This document shows positions 34,044 through 46,356 of a stretch of 64,000 bases of DNA, one piece after another. The translations under genes were made by a program, and so were the position numbers. Source of the DNA: Volvariella volvacea V23 (taxonomy: Eukaryota; Basidiomycota; Agaricomycetes; Agaricales; Pluteaceae); the NCBI GenBank assembly GCA_000349905.1, contig KB722765.1:62001-126000 (forward strand), in the 5' to 3' direction. The first letter of the stretch is position 1. Each line of letters opens with the position of its first letter. The notes beneath the pieces are model-generated. The model was given only the letters and a program-made list of their open reading frames with translations. It made no database searches and was not told the DNA's origin.

Positions 34044-36149
34044 AGTACGAGAAAAATATCATCACCTCTTTACGTTGCACCACACATACTCCCGCCCGCT
34101 CTCTCTTCCTCCATCCGCGTTGCTTCTTTTTAGCCCTTGACCCCCCATTGACAATTGACGTTTACTAGACAATTTGTTTGGACGGACTTGAAACGTGACG
34201 TACAGACGATTTGTTATTGGGATGATTTCTGCATCGACGACAGCTATAGCCCCCCCCAGTCGTATAGCTTTAGCATAAAGTATTTAGTGCCGTGGCCTTC
34301 TGGTTTCTAGTTGTTTCTCATCTTTCCCCTTTATGATCCATGGATTTAATACATACCCAAAACTGACATTTTTTGCATATTATGCATTGGGCATTTTGGG
34401 TTCTTTATGGGTTCTCTCTTGTGCGAGATTTGAGTGCATTGCGCTGAGGTTCTCGGTTGACAGCTCCGCCCGACGTTTAATGATAGCGGGCTGCCAGTCG
34501 AAGCTCTTGGATAACTGATTATGGCACGATGACGGTATCCTGAAATTTTGTAATAGACTGGTCGAGCTCTCCCGATGTCCCTCCCGCCCTGTCCCTGTCG
34601 AAATTACATTGAACGTAACCCCAATTCTTGAATCGATCTGCGCTTCTTGGGTTCAAAATTTCTTCATGTTCCGCGCCAATGCTACTGAGATAGCACACAC
34701 AAATCTGACCGTGAGCTTTTGTCATGGTGGGTGCCTTGTATTGTTTTCGAATTCGTACCTTTCTTTGCATATTCGTTGTTGTTCTCACTTTTAGTTCCCA
34801 CTTTGTCTTTACCTCTTCGGTTTTGTTGTCTTTGTCTTTGTTATTCGATTTGTGGCGTGTCCCCCGTTCCTAGGCCCCAAACCAATACCTCCAAATTCGG
34901 CCCCCGAAAACTCCAAGTGCTTCAAAGTTGCAATTGCGCAGCAGTGTCAATGGTGTGGCGTGGTCGTGGGATCCGTCAGTGTTACTCAACCAGCCATTCA
35001 CGTCAACTATGAGTGTACAGAGCCTATGATATCGGTGATGACGCTAAGGCGTCGATCTGCCTCGTCAGCTAGAATAGGCTACAACGGAAACCCGATGGGA
35101 TGCTTAATTTGAACCCTATGTCGTTGGTGTTTGCACGGCTGGCTTTCTTGCTATCCCGTAAGCGCCTGTGCTACCACGGAGGCTTGTACCAGCATTGGTC
35201 GAACATTGCTAGCGCACGCCAGTTAAGCTTGAACTCGAATAACAAAGTGCCAGGCTGCATTAAAGCCATAAATACACCAGAACCATGGGGCATAAAAATC
35301 AAATTCGAATTCCCGATCTTCGGGATTTTTGAGTGGCTGTGCATATTCACTCCGATGCACCCTTTGCATGATTTCAACGTCTCTGTTCAGCCAGTCTGCC
35401 GCCGGCCTCATATGATGGACCACAAGCCGCTTAAGGGGAGCGCAGTGTGATAGCTGGTATGGAGTGTTGATCGGTCGACATCAGGCCCGCGCGTGGGATG
35501 TATGCAGTGCTAACGCTTATTGATACCAGCGCACGAGCGCTCATAGCAGGTCACATTCTGCCAACAACAAGCAGGGGAAGGCTGTTCTGTATTATCAACC
35601 CCACGGTTAATCGAGGAATTACGAGTGTCGATTGGTGTAAGTGTGTTTCTATGTTTCCTCTCTGGGTTGTCGTAGCGGCGACGCTATTGCCATTGCCAGC
35701 GCCAAGGAGAACTGTGATCGTGATTCACGTCGAGTTGAACGTTGCCGCCCTAGCGTCTTCTAGCCTAGAGCCTAGTGTATTAAGTATTACTAGTGCCTAC
35801 GCTAGCCATACCCACGCATATGCGCATGTACACATGCACAAGGGGACTCCGAGCTCGGCATGATGATGGCTCATGATGGCTATAACTAAATCCCATCGAT
35901 CAATCTATCATATAGTGGAGTACTTGCTGTATATATGCATAGCCACCAGGTTAGGGCCTGCTACATCGTTGGAGGATTAAGAGAGGACGTGAAATTGCTA
36001 GCATCAGCAGGTGGGTGTACTAATAATACGTATTTGAAGGATGCCGGGGTCAGTTGTTCATCGTATAAAGAGGCGGCGAAAAATCGTGGAGAATCAACCT
36101 TCTCTTTTTTTTTTTTCTTTATCTTTTCTCTATCGCGTCCCCGTTGACC
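34044..36149. other. Intergenic stretch without recognised gene
   Basis: T-rich 3' region of the glycoprotein gene, then about 1.8 kb of unrecognised DNA. Open frames of 60-120 codons occur on both strands without motifs. The last 100 bp hold the promoter of M43 copy 5. Confidence 0.35.
36063..36069 (+). promoter_or_regulatory. TATA box of M43 copy 5
   Basis: TATAAAG lies 81 bp upstream of the ATG at 36150, at a spacing like that in the other genes of this region. Confidence 0.5.
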
Positions 36150-37350
36150 ATGTTTTCAAAGATCTTCTTACTTTCTATTCTCTGCTCTCAGCTTTTACTC
36201 GCCCAAGCTGCTGGATACCATTTCCGGACTCCACACTCAGAGTGAGTGACGTTTTCTTTCCCTTTTTTTTTTCTTTGCCAGTGAGTTGGAAGGGGTTTGC
36301 TGACAATATGAGGTTTTTTCATGCAGTGCATTTGGATGTGGCGTTGATGTGGACCATGAAGAAATTGTTCGAATGGAGGAGAACTACCAACGGATGCGTC
36401 CGGGCCCGAATCTCTTTCGAGCCAACAATTCTGCCCCAGTTAAGATAGACGTTGTATGGAATGTCATTGCGGCGAATGGTACCAGGGAAGGAGGGTGGAT
36501 ATCGTGAGTCCTCTCCTTGATGGCTACCCTTTCGTTCCTTTTTTTAAGTTGCACCATGAAAGGACGAAAACGATCAAAGAGCAAATGCGGGTAGTAAATC
36601 AAGATTTTGAGGGAACTGGGTGGTCGTTCAGGCTTACTCGGACTCAAAGGATCTTTAACAAGCGGTACTTCTCTGGTATCAACATTACCTTGTAAGTTCC
36701 AAAACGCCCATCCGCATGATTGACGCGATACGTCGAACAGGGGATTTGAGGATCCGGTGTTCAACGAGTTCACAAAGCGCTTCCGCAGAGGAGGCCCAGA
36801 AACACTGAACATCTACTCCCTTGAGTACGTCACCCCTTCCAGCACCTAGCCATTCCGCTTACCTACCCATCAAAGACTCCCCTTGCCCATCCTAGGAGTC
36901 GGCACCTTCCCCGCGCTGTACGAAGAACTCCAAAACCTCGACGGAATCCTATTGCACCACTACATCGTCCCTGGAGGCCCTTTGCCTCCCTACGACTTGG
37001 GCAGGACTCTCACACACGAAATCGGACACTGGCTGGGCCTCTTGCACACCTTCCAAGGCGGGTGCGAGGAGCCCGGGGATTTCGTCTCGGATACTGCACC
37101 TCAAGAGGCCGAGACGGGGGATTGCAACTTCAGGGTTATGTGTGGCATTCCTACCACTCCTAGTACGTGTATACCTTCTTTGCCGTTGACTCGTGTTCGT
37201 GTTGGCTTACTAGGGATTGCTTTTTTTCTGCATTGGGTTTTAGATAACTTTATGGACTATAACCCGGATAGTTGTCAGACGCGGTTTACTGCAGGGCAGA
37301 TTCAGAGGATGCAGGAGCAGACGCGGGCTTTCCGAGGTATTGCTTGCTGA
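36150..37350 (+). CDS. Secreted M43 metalloprotease, copy 5
   Basis: Exons: 36150-36241, 36327-36503, 36563-36691, 36741-36824, 36876-37162 and 37244-37350, giving 291 residues. Exon lengths 92/177/129/84/287/107 match copies 3 and 4 except that exon 5 is two codons shorter, as in copy 6. The signal peptide is MFSKIFLLSILCSQLLLAQA. Exon 2 has CGVDVDHEEIVRMEENY. The zinc site HEIGHWLGLLH is at 208-218, followed by GGCEEPGDFVSDTAPQ; the Met-turn is FMDY and the end is RAFRGIAC. In exon 3 the acceptor after CATGAAAG is chosen because it keeps both the frame and the family exon length. It points rightward, opposite to copies 3 and 4. An intact secreted protease is expected. Confidence 0.9.
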
Positions 37351-39765
37351 TTGGGGGCCAATTTATTGATGGACTTGAAGCACAACCTCCGAATCGTAAA
37401 GGACTATGTAGTAGATAAATGTATTTTGACTATGTTACTACTAGTCAGAGCAGCTAGATTTACCCAACCGCAGATAAGTTACGAAATAGGGGATCGAATT
37501 GATCGCGTCGAGGTTGAAATGTTGAGGTTTAAAAAGATGTATCGGTCGTCATAATTACCAAGCCCAGCTTTTGGTAGGCAAACTTCCGCTCCTGCTGCAA
37601 CAACTCAGACATCCTCTCCGGGTTTTCGAGCATCATATCAACGACGTCCCAGAACGGCATTCCGGAGCGCCTAAACGGTACCTCACGCACCCCGCACGGG
37701 CACGCCTCTTCTCTGTCGTTTGTTGCGCTTGTTGGGTGTTGCAGGTGTGGACTCTCTAATTGTGGAGGGTGGTGATATTTGTGCGACAGGAAGCTGGAGG
37801 TGTGGTGGTGGCAGATCTAGAGTTGGGAGCGGCGCGCGTGTTGCTCATGGTACTTGTAACTTACATGCGATTGCTGGCTCGCGATCTCGGCGATCGCAAC
37901 GCGTTGTGTGGGGTTGTTTAGGCTTGTGTATCTGAGCGCTCACAACAATCGCTCGGCATCTCGAAGTTGTGATCTCGGGACATTGCCTTGTTCAGACGCC
38001 TAGAAGGCAGAAATCCAGGCTCCAGGCTAACAATAGTCGGCTTAGACCAAAGCTCAATGCTTATGTGTGCTGCATTGTCATAGACAGAACCTTGCCTGGG
38101 TCTTCAGTGAAGGCGCAATGCGTCAAACATTCGATTACAAGCTCTATGACTACGCAAATGGGGACCTTGGAGGTATAGCCAATGGGACACAATAGTCGTC
38201 TCAAGGACGTTCCTTGTGTCTCTAACTAGACCATCGATTGGAACGACATATACTCACTTATTCATTCAAGATGCTCGACAAGGTGGTTGGTCTCGTTCTT
38301 AAGGTTTCAATCCTCTAAGTTGCCGTTTCTCAGCCAACCGCTGTAATCCGCAAGATTTGTGGTATGCACGTTTACAGGCACTCTAGCGTGGCCTTCCATG
38401 CACCGGTGGTCAATGTATACTTCCATGTCATTACAAGCAGTCCTGGCCTCGAATCTAGAAATATTCCGTGCGTTTTTTCACCGTTTGCTCAACAAAGCAA
38501 CTATCGACAGCTAATTTCACACAGAGACTCGCAGATTTATGGTTATACTGGTATCTAAATAAGGTTCGCTTTCGTTGCCTTGGTGGTGGTCCTGATTCCA
38601 TCCGTGAGTCGCTAGTCCTCGTTAGTCGAGATACAGGGCCTCGAGCTAATGTACTTGCCATTTAGTTAATTGTATGGGTTACAGTAATAGCGCCTGCTAT
38701 TTGGAGTCCACTCCTGGTTAAACGTGCCGCGCTCACCTAGCTTGCCACTATAGAGGGCTCCGAGCATGATGGGTTAGCATAAATTCATTGTTTACCATCC
38801 ATGCAATGGCTGTACGGTTGCGACTGCAAATTGAATTCTTGGCAGCATAGGACGACCCCAGATGGCAATTACCAAGGCTTCTACTACTCCTTCCGGTCGA
38901 AATTGATTGTTGCACACCGTTTGATGCTCCTGTGGCGCCGTCCTCAGAACTCTTGAATAGCATTTCGGAACCCCGAGTACTCTCCCATCGGGAATGATAT
39001 CCCCTTTGTATGTATACACTCATTTTCTTAATCAGCTACTCTTGACACCTACAGTGCTACTGTACATCCTTGGCCTTTCGTGCTCACATAACTTACTTTA
39101 AGTATGTTCATAAAGTCGCCCGAGGGGTCATTGAGAATCGAACTGGCGCGCCGTAAACTATTGGGAGTCAAAAAGGAGTTGAAACACGGTGATTCGAAGA
39201 ACCGCCGGGGATCCCTACCCATGACCATTCTACGTAGTCTGATCCACACGGATCCGAAATTCTTCAACGAAGTTTACAGCCTCATCCATTATATTTGGGC
39301 TCAAGCCGCAGTGAACTATAATCAGCCTTTTGCGTTTCGGAGGCCGACATGTCAGGTATGTCAGATCGAGAATTCCGATCGAGTACCTCGACAGAGAGTG
39401 CAGGGTCTAGATGTCCGATGTCGAATACGCCAAGAGCTCATGCTTTTGGGTGTTGTCCTGGCTTTACCCACGATCTCGGCCTCATTGCACGAGCGTCTAT
39501 CGTATCTATTGCCCAAAATTTATCAGCACGAGTGAAGTGAATGAATATTGTACACGAGTGAAGAGGCACGGCGCAGCAAATAAGAAGATCTATATATAAA
39601 ACATCCACTTGCATACCACGTTTGACGTGTGGATAGCCATGAAATGCTTCAGTATGTGGGCTGTTCGCCGCCAAGGACTGGACTCGAGTACGTCATAGTG
39701 TACGAAAAGACTTAAACAAGTGGGAAAACGCATGGTAACCTTCCATCTCCTCGCTTCTATTTACC
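37351..39765. other. Intergenic stretch between M43 copies 5 and 6
   Basis: No gene is recognised. The longest frame (39104-39535, plus, 143 codons) lacks motifs and signal peptide. I searched for HExxH-type remnants of M43 genes on both strands and saw none. Confidence 0.35.
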
Positions 39766-40919
39766 ATGCTTTTCCACTTCTTCTTCCTACTCCTTTGTTC
39801 TATACTCATCTTCGTCGATGCTGCCGTCATCTTTGGACGAAGGTCTGAATCTACTCCAAGGTATTCGAGTGTTCCCAGTTGTGGATGAGCTTCGCTAAGA
39901 TCTCTTAGCTCGGTTCTAGGATGTGGTGTTCACATCGACTCTGAAGAGGCTGCCCGAATTGAACAACGAGTAAACTCACATCGTGTATCCCCTGAGCTCT
40001 TTCGAGCACCAAACGACACAAAGCCAGAGGAGATCGAGATACACTGGCACGTTTTCTCTGCCAATCTAACTGTGCAAGGGGGCTGGGTATCGTGAGTTTT
40101 ATAAAGTTGACCTGCATGCCGCCACTGCATGACTAAAACTGTTATTAGGGAAGAATCTATCACTGAGCAGATGCGCGTTTTGAATGAAAATTATCTATGC
40201 ACTGGATTTCAGTTCACCGTTGCCCAAATTGAACGAATTTTGGACCCACGATACCATGGGGGACTAACTCTGTGAGTCCTAGGTATAGTTAAGGTCGCAC
40301 AACCTTGACACGTTAGTCAAGGCAAGAGAACGACACGTTGTACTTCGAGTTAGCGGAACGCTATCGGGTGGGAGGCGCAGAAGCCCTGAATGTATATGTA
40401 GTTGAGTAGGTCCCTTTCATTTCCTTCATGATACCATTTCCGATTCTCATGTGTCGTAATTTAGCCTCCCTGGTACACTATTAGGTGCTGCCACGCTGCC
40501 TGTGTACTACGAGGAAATCCAATATCTGGACGCTGTTCTCATAGATTACGCAGCCCTACCCGGAGGAAGTGAAGTGCGTTTTAATACAGGGAAGGTCTTG
40601 GTCCACGAAGTTGGCCACTGGTTGGGCCTTTACCACATATTCGAGGGTGGATGTGACGCGCCGGGAGACTATGTTGACGATACTGCACCACAAAAAGAGC
40701 CAACTATCGGTTGCGATTTCCGTTCAACATGCGGAGTACCCCCAACGCCATGTAAGTCTTCATCATTAATCTTTCAAATATTGTTTTAACAAATTTTTGG
40801 TGTCACGTCTAGACAATATCATGGATTATAGTGAGGACGTGTGTATGCTGGACTTCACACCTGGTCAAATTGCTAGGATGCAGCAGCAAACCCGTATGTT
40901 CAGGGGTATCCCGTGCTAG
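39766..40919 (+). CDS. Secreted M43 metalloprotease, copy 6
   Basis: Exons: 39766-39860, 39909-40091, 40149-40271, 40322-40405, 40465-40751 and 40813-40919, giving 292 residues. The signal peptide MLFHFFFLLLCSILIFVDA is followed by a short basic propeptide. Exon 2 begins SVLGCGVHIDSEEAARIEQ. The zinc site HEVGHWLGLYH is at 209-219, then IFEGGCDAPGDYVDDTAPQ; the Met-turn reads IMDY and the end is RMFRGIPC. It is the most diverged intact copy: exons 2 and 3 differ in length by +6 and -6 nt from copies 3-5. For exon 4 the acceptor at AAG before GCAAGAG is used, because the upstream TAG acceptor gives a stop. It is followed on the same strand by the DUF6914-like copy B. Confidence 0.88.
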
Positions 40920-41182
40920 AACCTGAAACAGAATATAAATGGACTGGACAACGGGCCACTACTTATTCAATCAATGGATTATACTTTAATGTGCTGCGCA
41001 CTATGAAGGCGGACCCTCATTAGATACAGTTCTGTAATCTTCTAGATCGTATCAATCCGCGGGAGGGGCGTGTTTACTATATCTGGCACAAATTTGCGGA
41101 TTGCCAAAAAGGGAAATACAGCCTGATCCTCAAACCTGAAAGCTGTAAACGCCTAAACGACCACCTGTCCTTCAGTGCCGGT

Positions 41183-41857
41183 ACAGATGGGCCCATACGA
41201 CTCCATCCAATCCCATTCTACCCATGCATCGTCATTGGGTTATCAAAGATCAACCCAATTTTCCAAAAATACTACTGGTTTTTCTTTATCCCTGATCCGT
41301 CTCCGGCCAATAACGACAGTCCAGAGTCAATGCTACAGGGCGCGAAGTACCATACTACAAACGTGGATGCCAACTCGGGGCGCACTCCGTGGTGCTATGA
41401 ATCATACTCATTTAAATTGGCCAACTCGGCAGACCTGATGGCCGCAGCTGTTGCTGGTGTTTTGCATAGCCCCACAGTTGACGAGTCTGAACAGGTTCTG
41501 AGCCGGATTCCTTTGGCTCTTCCAGAGTCAGATTCAAGAGAACTTGCGCTCACGTGTCGTACTTGGATTCAAGAGGCGATGCGTCGATTGGCAGATGCGG
41601 ACATCACACATTGCACTGACGCCGGTGCATTGGAAGCGGAGATCTTATCGTACACCCAGAGTTCGCGCGTAAATTCGATGATTCGAATATCAAAGGTTAG
41701 AGTTGAATTTGAATGGGCAAGGAACTCGTCGATTGTTCGGCGGGAACAAGCAGCAGTGAATAGATGTTCTCTACGATTACTCAGATTTATTAAGTTGCAG
41801 CAATTTTTTTTTTTGCTCCTTCCTTCACAATCGTGTGAGATGGCAGCATGGTTCTAA
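41183..41857 (+). CDS. DUF6914-like protein, copy B (start not found)
   Basis: Paralogue of the gene at 20.7-21.3 kb. The frame runs from IRLHPIPFYPCIVIGL through KYYWFFFIPD, GAKYHTTN, TPWCYES, LTCRTWIQEAMRRLAD to YTQSSRVNSMIRISKVRVE. Copy A has the equivalent blocks in the same order. Similarity begins at about 41190, where copy A has its first residues, but no in-frame ATG occurs there. The nearest ATG (41187) is in another frame, and the next in-frame one (41330) would drop the first block. Either the start lies in an unseen upstream exon or the gene is broken at its 5' end. The C-terminus is about 30 residues longer than in copy A. It lies about 260 bp downstream of M43 copy 6, same strand, and convergent with SnoaL copy 2. 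Confidence 0.6.
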   Translation, partial: TDGPIRLHPIPFYPCIVIGLSKINPIFQKYYWFFFIPDPSPANNDSPESMLQGAKYHTTNVDANSGRTPWCYESYSFKLANSADLMAAAVAGVLHSPTVDESEQVLSRIPLALPESDSRELALTCRTWIQEAMRRLADADITHCTDAGALEAEILSYTQSSRVNSMIRISKVRVEFEWARNSSIVRREQAAVNRCSLRLLRFIKLQQFFFLLLPSQSCEMAAWF

Positions 41858-42258
41858 GGTCAAGGATACGGGTTCATTGTAATTGAGATTCTATTGTCTT
41901 ACGAATCCAATGAACTAGTGTTATGTCCTCTAAAATAGCTCGAATATGACCGTTGTCCCGCTAGGGGCGCGAATCTATTCCTACGACCTTAAACCACCGC
42001 TGGTGGTCTGCATTGAAGACTTAGGTCCTATCAGTTTGTATTAAAATGCTAAATAGGGAGGACAACGGAAGCAGCTACGTTGGCTCTGTGAATCCCGCTT
42101 TTTTGCTCTTAATTAACGAGGCAATTGGCGGTGCATCATGAAACACTTACCACTACCATAGACAGTGTACTGCATTTTGTCCCTACTATGTTATGCACCA
42201 GGTATGGTAGCTAAGCACAAGGATCTACGATGACACTCTATCCAAGGAATAATGGTGT
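41858..42258. other. Short stretch between convergent genes
   Basis: Holds the 3' ends of the DUF6914-like copy B and SnoaL copy 2. I looked here on the minus strand for the missing C-terminal exons of SnoaL copy 2 (YAW... and AYLDSAMVRDL) and did not find them. Confidence 0.5.
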
Positions 42259-42861
42259 CTAGCTTGGTGTGCTCGATGGTGATCTCTTGGACATGTGGCT
42301 AACCATTTGGCTTAGAAGCGGGCTGTGCGAGGAATTCCTAAGTATCGGCTATGACGGCAAGGGGTGAACGGCTCACTGAAGCTCGAGGATGGCGGTGTTA
42401 CCGACCACGATGTGGTCAAACACAGTCACGAGACGAATCGGTTCCTAGAAATACCAGTATTTGGTATTCATGTCAAAGATGCCTCGACTAGAACTGCATA
42501 CAGTTAGGATGCCGTTAACGACGTTGAAAGTCGCAGCCTGAAATGCTATTGGAAATGAATTAGCTGCAATTTGCACTAGAAGATATATGGAATATCACAT
42601 ACAAGCTAAGGAGAAGTATCGACCCTGCAAAGGCGTGGTTTTGAATTCAGGAAGTGGGTTTGAAACTGTCCAGTCGACGTCTTCAGCGACGTGCTCGGAG
42701 AAGAAGACAGAGGAGTTTCCGTTTCCTATGGGTTCGAATATTTGGCGGGCAGCGCTGGGTGTGAGTACGCTCTGACGAGGCCAGTGGCCAAAGTCAAAGT
42801 GTGCGTCCGCTGAGACGAGACTGGAGAGGCAGAGGACTGGGAAAAGGAATTTTGCCAACAT
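42259..42861 (-). CDS. Secreted SnoaL/NTF2-like protein, copy 2 (truncated)
   Basis: Exons 42603-42861, 42502-42545 and 42377-42444 match copies 1 and 3 in phase; exons 2 and 3 also match in length (44 and 68 nt). A probable fourth exon is 42259-42322, giving 144 residues. The signal peptide is MLAKFLFPVLCLSSLVSADA. Then come ARQIFEPIGNGNSSVFFSEH, AEDVDWTVSNPLPEF, FQAATFNVVNGILT and EPIRLVTVFDHIVVGN. The last exon encodes an unrelated short tail (HPLLSQMVSHM...), so the C-terminal beta strands YAW...ITRVR and AYLDSAMVRDL of the SnoaL fold are lost. The gene may still be expressed as a shortened protein or be decaying. It is convergent with the DUF6914-like copy B and M43 copy 6. The last exon is the least certain part. 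Confidence 0.7.
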
Positions 42862-45149
42862 AGCTGAGATGTATGAACTGGGTAAGATGAAATTGGATTA
42901 GAGGATGCGGTGTGTCGAGGTCGTTGAGGGATTTCTACTAGTTATCAAGAAAAAATATGTGTGGAGGTCATTATTGAGTCGGTGGAGGATGGATTGAACT
43001 TTACGTTAACACTCGGAACTACGCCTGCTTCAGCACTGTTGCGACTGGGCATCCAGCACAGGAGCGAAAAGTGGCATCTCGTGGATGGTACATCGGGGTG
43101 TGCAACATGTCCAGTCCCACCGACCCGATCGCATTAGTGGTGCGTCCAAGAAAATACACGTTCGGAGACCGCTCGCGGCCCACCCAAGTGGATGAGCTCA
43201 TCCTGATAATTGAAGGGCGGAGTTAATAAACGAGCTCACCTAACAACGCAGGCGCTGTTCCAAGAGAGCACAGTAAACCTTGTTAACAGGGTAGATAGCT
43301 CATCCTATCATTGATACAATCACGCGTCACTTTATTGACAACCTGAGCCAACGTGGTCCGAGTCGCAATTCCACAGGGTACGTCGGGGTGTGTCAACCAA
43401 GGTTTGATAAGTGGGGGTTGTCACGGACTAAAACGACATCCACCTCACGGCGTGAGGTTGGGCGACAATTCAAGGCAATCCGGTCAGCAAAGAAGAGTCA
43501 CTCTTTTGGGTTGCTGGATACCCTGAGTCTGTCCCTGGCTGGAATGATGCACTGATGCGTCCGAACAAGGGTCATGTCTTGGATCTGCTTGAGAAAGAGT
43601 CTAGTCTACCCCGAATACGAAGTATCAAGCCCTCGAGGGCGGGATCATTAAGAAGCACGATGACCAGGTCTAGGGATGGTGGATCTCGACAGTCAGCGGA
43701 TAAGATAGGCATCACGAAGGGAGCAACGTACGTGGTCCGAAGCTGTTGATAAGCTGGTTTACACACTGTGTGGAGGTACCAGGGTGAGACGTCGACAACT
43801 AATCAAGGCATCAACAGATGTCGTCAGATGGGATTGATGGTTGTGATACCGTAAGCAACTGACAGAAAGAGTCAAAGGTCAGTCGAGTACGGCGTGAAGT
43901 TTATGGCGTAAGAGGAAATGGGCTGCAGTGGCTCCTTTGGCGCCCATATTCGGATCCTGGTTGCATTTGTAGACTCCTACTACAAGACACTAGATTATCA
44001 ATGCGAGCTCTCCGCTGATTGCTTGCGATTCCAGAACATCAGATCAGGCTCTGAGCCGAATGGAAACACCCGTGACGGAGTAAATAGACGCCTGTGCAGA
44101 ATAAACTGGGACATGCCCAGTTCATTTCTTTACTGCAGGGCTCCAAGAATTGTGTGTTCCGGTAATTTTTAACGAAATGGCAGATATGCACCTTGTGGGC
44201 GCAAGCCCCGAGAAGAGACCATCATTCGTTCGTACGAATAGCCGTGGACGACACGGTGGTCTTGAGTGCGCTGACGGCATTTTACTTAATTCCTCCAGCA
44301 TGAGTAATTGCAGAGTGCTTTGCGAGAGTTGCTTGGTGTAGCAGGAATCAGAGGGAGACGTGCAAGGCGGGATCACAGCACCATAGCGGGATTTTGGCAT
44401 TACCGTCGTGAGTCCTTACAGAATGCAACCAAGACTTTGGACTACATTCCTTGTGGATGTCTAGCAGAGAACGCACGGAGTCCGAGCAAAATGGCGAGGG
44501 TGGAGGCCGTCATGGTGTTGTTCCATTGATAGGATCATGCTGCTGGCAAGGGTCGTTCTAGCATGATGCCACTTGATAGGCGCACCCGTATCCTGACCCA
44601 TTGCACTTGACCACCCTGCGAGCGCCGCAAATGACGTTCTGCAGAATATTGAGCCATTGGGCGTCATGATGATCTAGTAGGTGCACAGCTCGTACTAGGT
44701 GTCGATCGAGAACGAGAATTACGCCAAGTCCAGCTGGGTTGAGAGCAAGTCGAGCGCGCCAAACAAGCACACATAAGTCGCTCGCGTCGCGTAACGCATC
44801 GGGTTTCTTTCAGCTCACCGCTGCACCCCGCGCAGCACACCGACAAAGTGGGCCCCGCAAGTATTTACTCCATGGTCTTGGCCAATTCATGCCACATTGT
44901 GCAGGCGCAAATCTCACAGATGTCGTGCCCGTGGTTGATGATGGTACGCCATGTCAACGATGCAATCACCAACGTTTACCACATTGATGAGACTAGGTCC
45001 ATACTTGCACTGGGTCGCGCTCGCATTGTGCCATCTCTGAGCTCGGCTCATACTGGAACACAGTATAAAAGGTACCTCTCATTTCTCCCAACCATCCCAA
45101 GTCGCCAACCAACACTCGCACTGTCAATTCAACTACAGCATACTTCAAG
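42862..45149. other. Intergenic stretch between divergent SnoaL copies 2 and 3
   Basis: This should hold the promoters of two divergent genes. No gene is recognised. A minus-strand frame at 44558-44770 (70 codons) is open but unassigned. The rightmost 90 bp are the promoter of copy 3. Confidence 0.35.
45064..45070 (+). promoter_or_regulatory. TATA box of SnoaL-like gene 3
   Basis: TATAAAA followed by GG, 80 bp upstream of the ATG at 45150. The sequence and spacing resemble the element of copy 1. Confidence 0.6.
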
Positions 45150-45992
45150 ATGATCGCTAGAGCCCTCGGCCACGCTGTCTGCCTTGCACTCCTCGTGATG
45201 TGCCTCATAGACGTCGTAGCAGCTGATGCTCACTTTGGCACTCACTGGCCGCGCCATAACCCGCTTACGCCATCTCTCGTCAGACAAATCTTCGAGCCTC
45301 TTGGAAATGGAAACTCTTCCGTCTTCTTTGACACTCATGTCGCCGAAGATGTCGACTGGATCGTGTCCAACCCTCTACCTGAGTTCAAGACGACACCCCT
45401 GTCTGGTCACTATACTTCCCTATCTGGTTCGTCTTCCCATCCTCTCCGCAGTTTCATCCCGTTTTGATCCATATTTCGCGTGATGCAGAATTCCGAGCTT
45501 CAACGTTCAACGTTGTGAATGGTATCTTAACCGTAAGCATACCGCACGATAATCCCCCCTCAAAAAATCTGATTTCAACAAATGCAGGAACCCATCCGTC
45601 TCGTCACTGCCTTCGATCCAATCGTCTCTGGAAATGTCGCTGTAGTTGAGTTACAGTAAGTATCCAGACTCCCGACATAAGCTGCGTTCGTCTCACTCTC
45701 GAATAGCGCACAAAACTCCGTTGGAACACCCCTCGTCTCTCGCTATGGATACCACTTTGACAACAGGTAAGTAGAACAAACCAGCCTTTACGCCTTTGTT
45801 GACCGGGGGATGTGTAGATATGCCTGGATTGTGACTTTCAACGACCAAAGAAAGATCACTCGAGTCAGGTATGTAGCCCTCCAATTCACGATACGATATA
45901 CCTTGTTCCTTATGCATCTTTAATACTATCGTAGGGCTTACCTCGACTCTGCCATGGTCCGCGACTTGGTCACATGGCACGGAAGCATCTAA
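45150..45992 (+). CDS. Secreted SnoaL/NTF2-like protein, copy 3
   Basis: Exons: 45150-45426, 45489-45532, 45588-45655, 45707-45766, 45818-45868 and 45935-45992, giving 185 residues. The signal peptide (about 1-25) ends DVVAADA. Mature blocks: VRQIFEPLGNGNSSVFFDTH, AEDVDWIVSNPLPEF, FRASTFNVVNGILT, EPIRLVTAFDPIVSG, NVAVVELHAQNSVG, YAWIVTFNDQRKITRVR and AYLDSAMVRDLVTWHGSI. This is the most complete member and the reference for the other two models. It has one intron more than copy 1, between Asn-Arg and Tyr-Ala-Trp. It is convergent with M43 copy 7, with 364 bp between the stops. The fold is that of SnoaL-type polyketide cyclases and NTF2-like proteins; catalytic activity cannot be claimed. Confidence 0.87.
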
Positions 45993-46356
45993 AGGGACCA
46001 CGCACTTGTACATAGAGTTACGAATCATTAGAATACGCGATAGATGGGAATGTAAATAGAAGGAAGTAGGAGCTTTGTAAATGCTGTGTTTATACGTTTC
46101 GAATGAATTTGCTTTGATACAAATCTAGCTGTGACGCATCTTAGCCCATGTAGGGATCCTGTGCGGCGGTATTGCCTCCCCCAGACAGTGGGTACGATCT
46201 GGTAACGATAAAGGATATTCAAAATTCATAACTGTTCCTATTCGTCTACCAACGTATGTATAGGAACAATAAATTACAGGGGGCAATAAATACAAAACAC
46301 TGAAAGTTCAAGTCCAAATCTATCTCGTAAACTCACAACCACAACTATCCATCGTA
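45993..46356. other. Shared 3' region of SnoaL copy 3 and M43 copy 7
   Basis: Convergent 3' ends only. AT-rich, with nothing else seen. Confidence 0.5.

Noticed and set aside
39104..39535. 143-codon plus-strand frame between M43 copies 5 and 6
   Set aside because: No signal peptide, motif or resemblance to any family in the window; compatible with chance.
42770..42800. CCAGTGGCCA string resembling the HExxHW codons of M43 genes
   Set aside because: It encodes the HWPRQ segment of SnoaL copy 2 in another context; no protease motif surrounds it.
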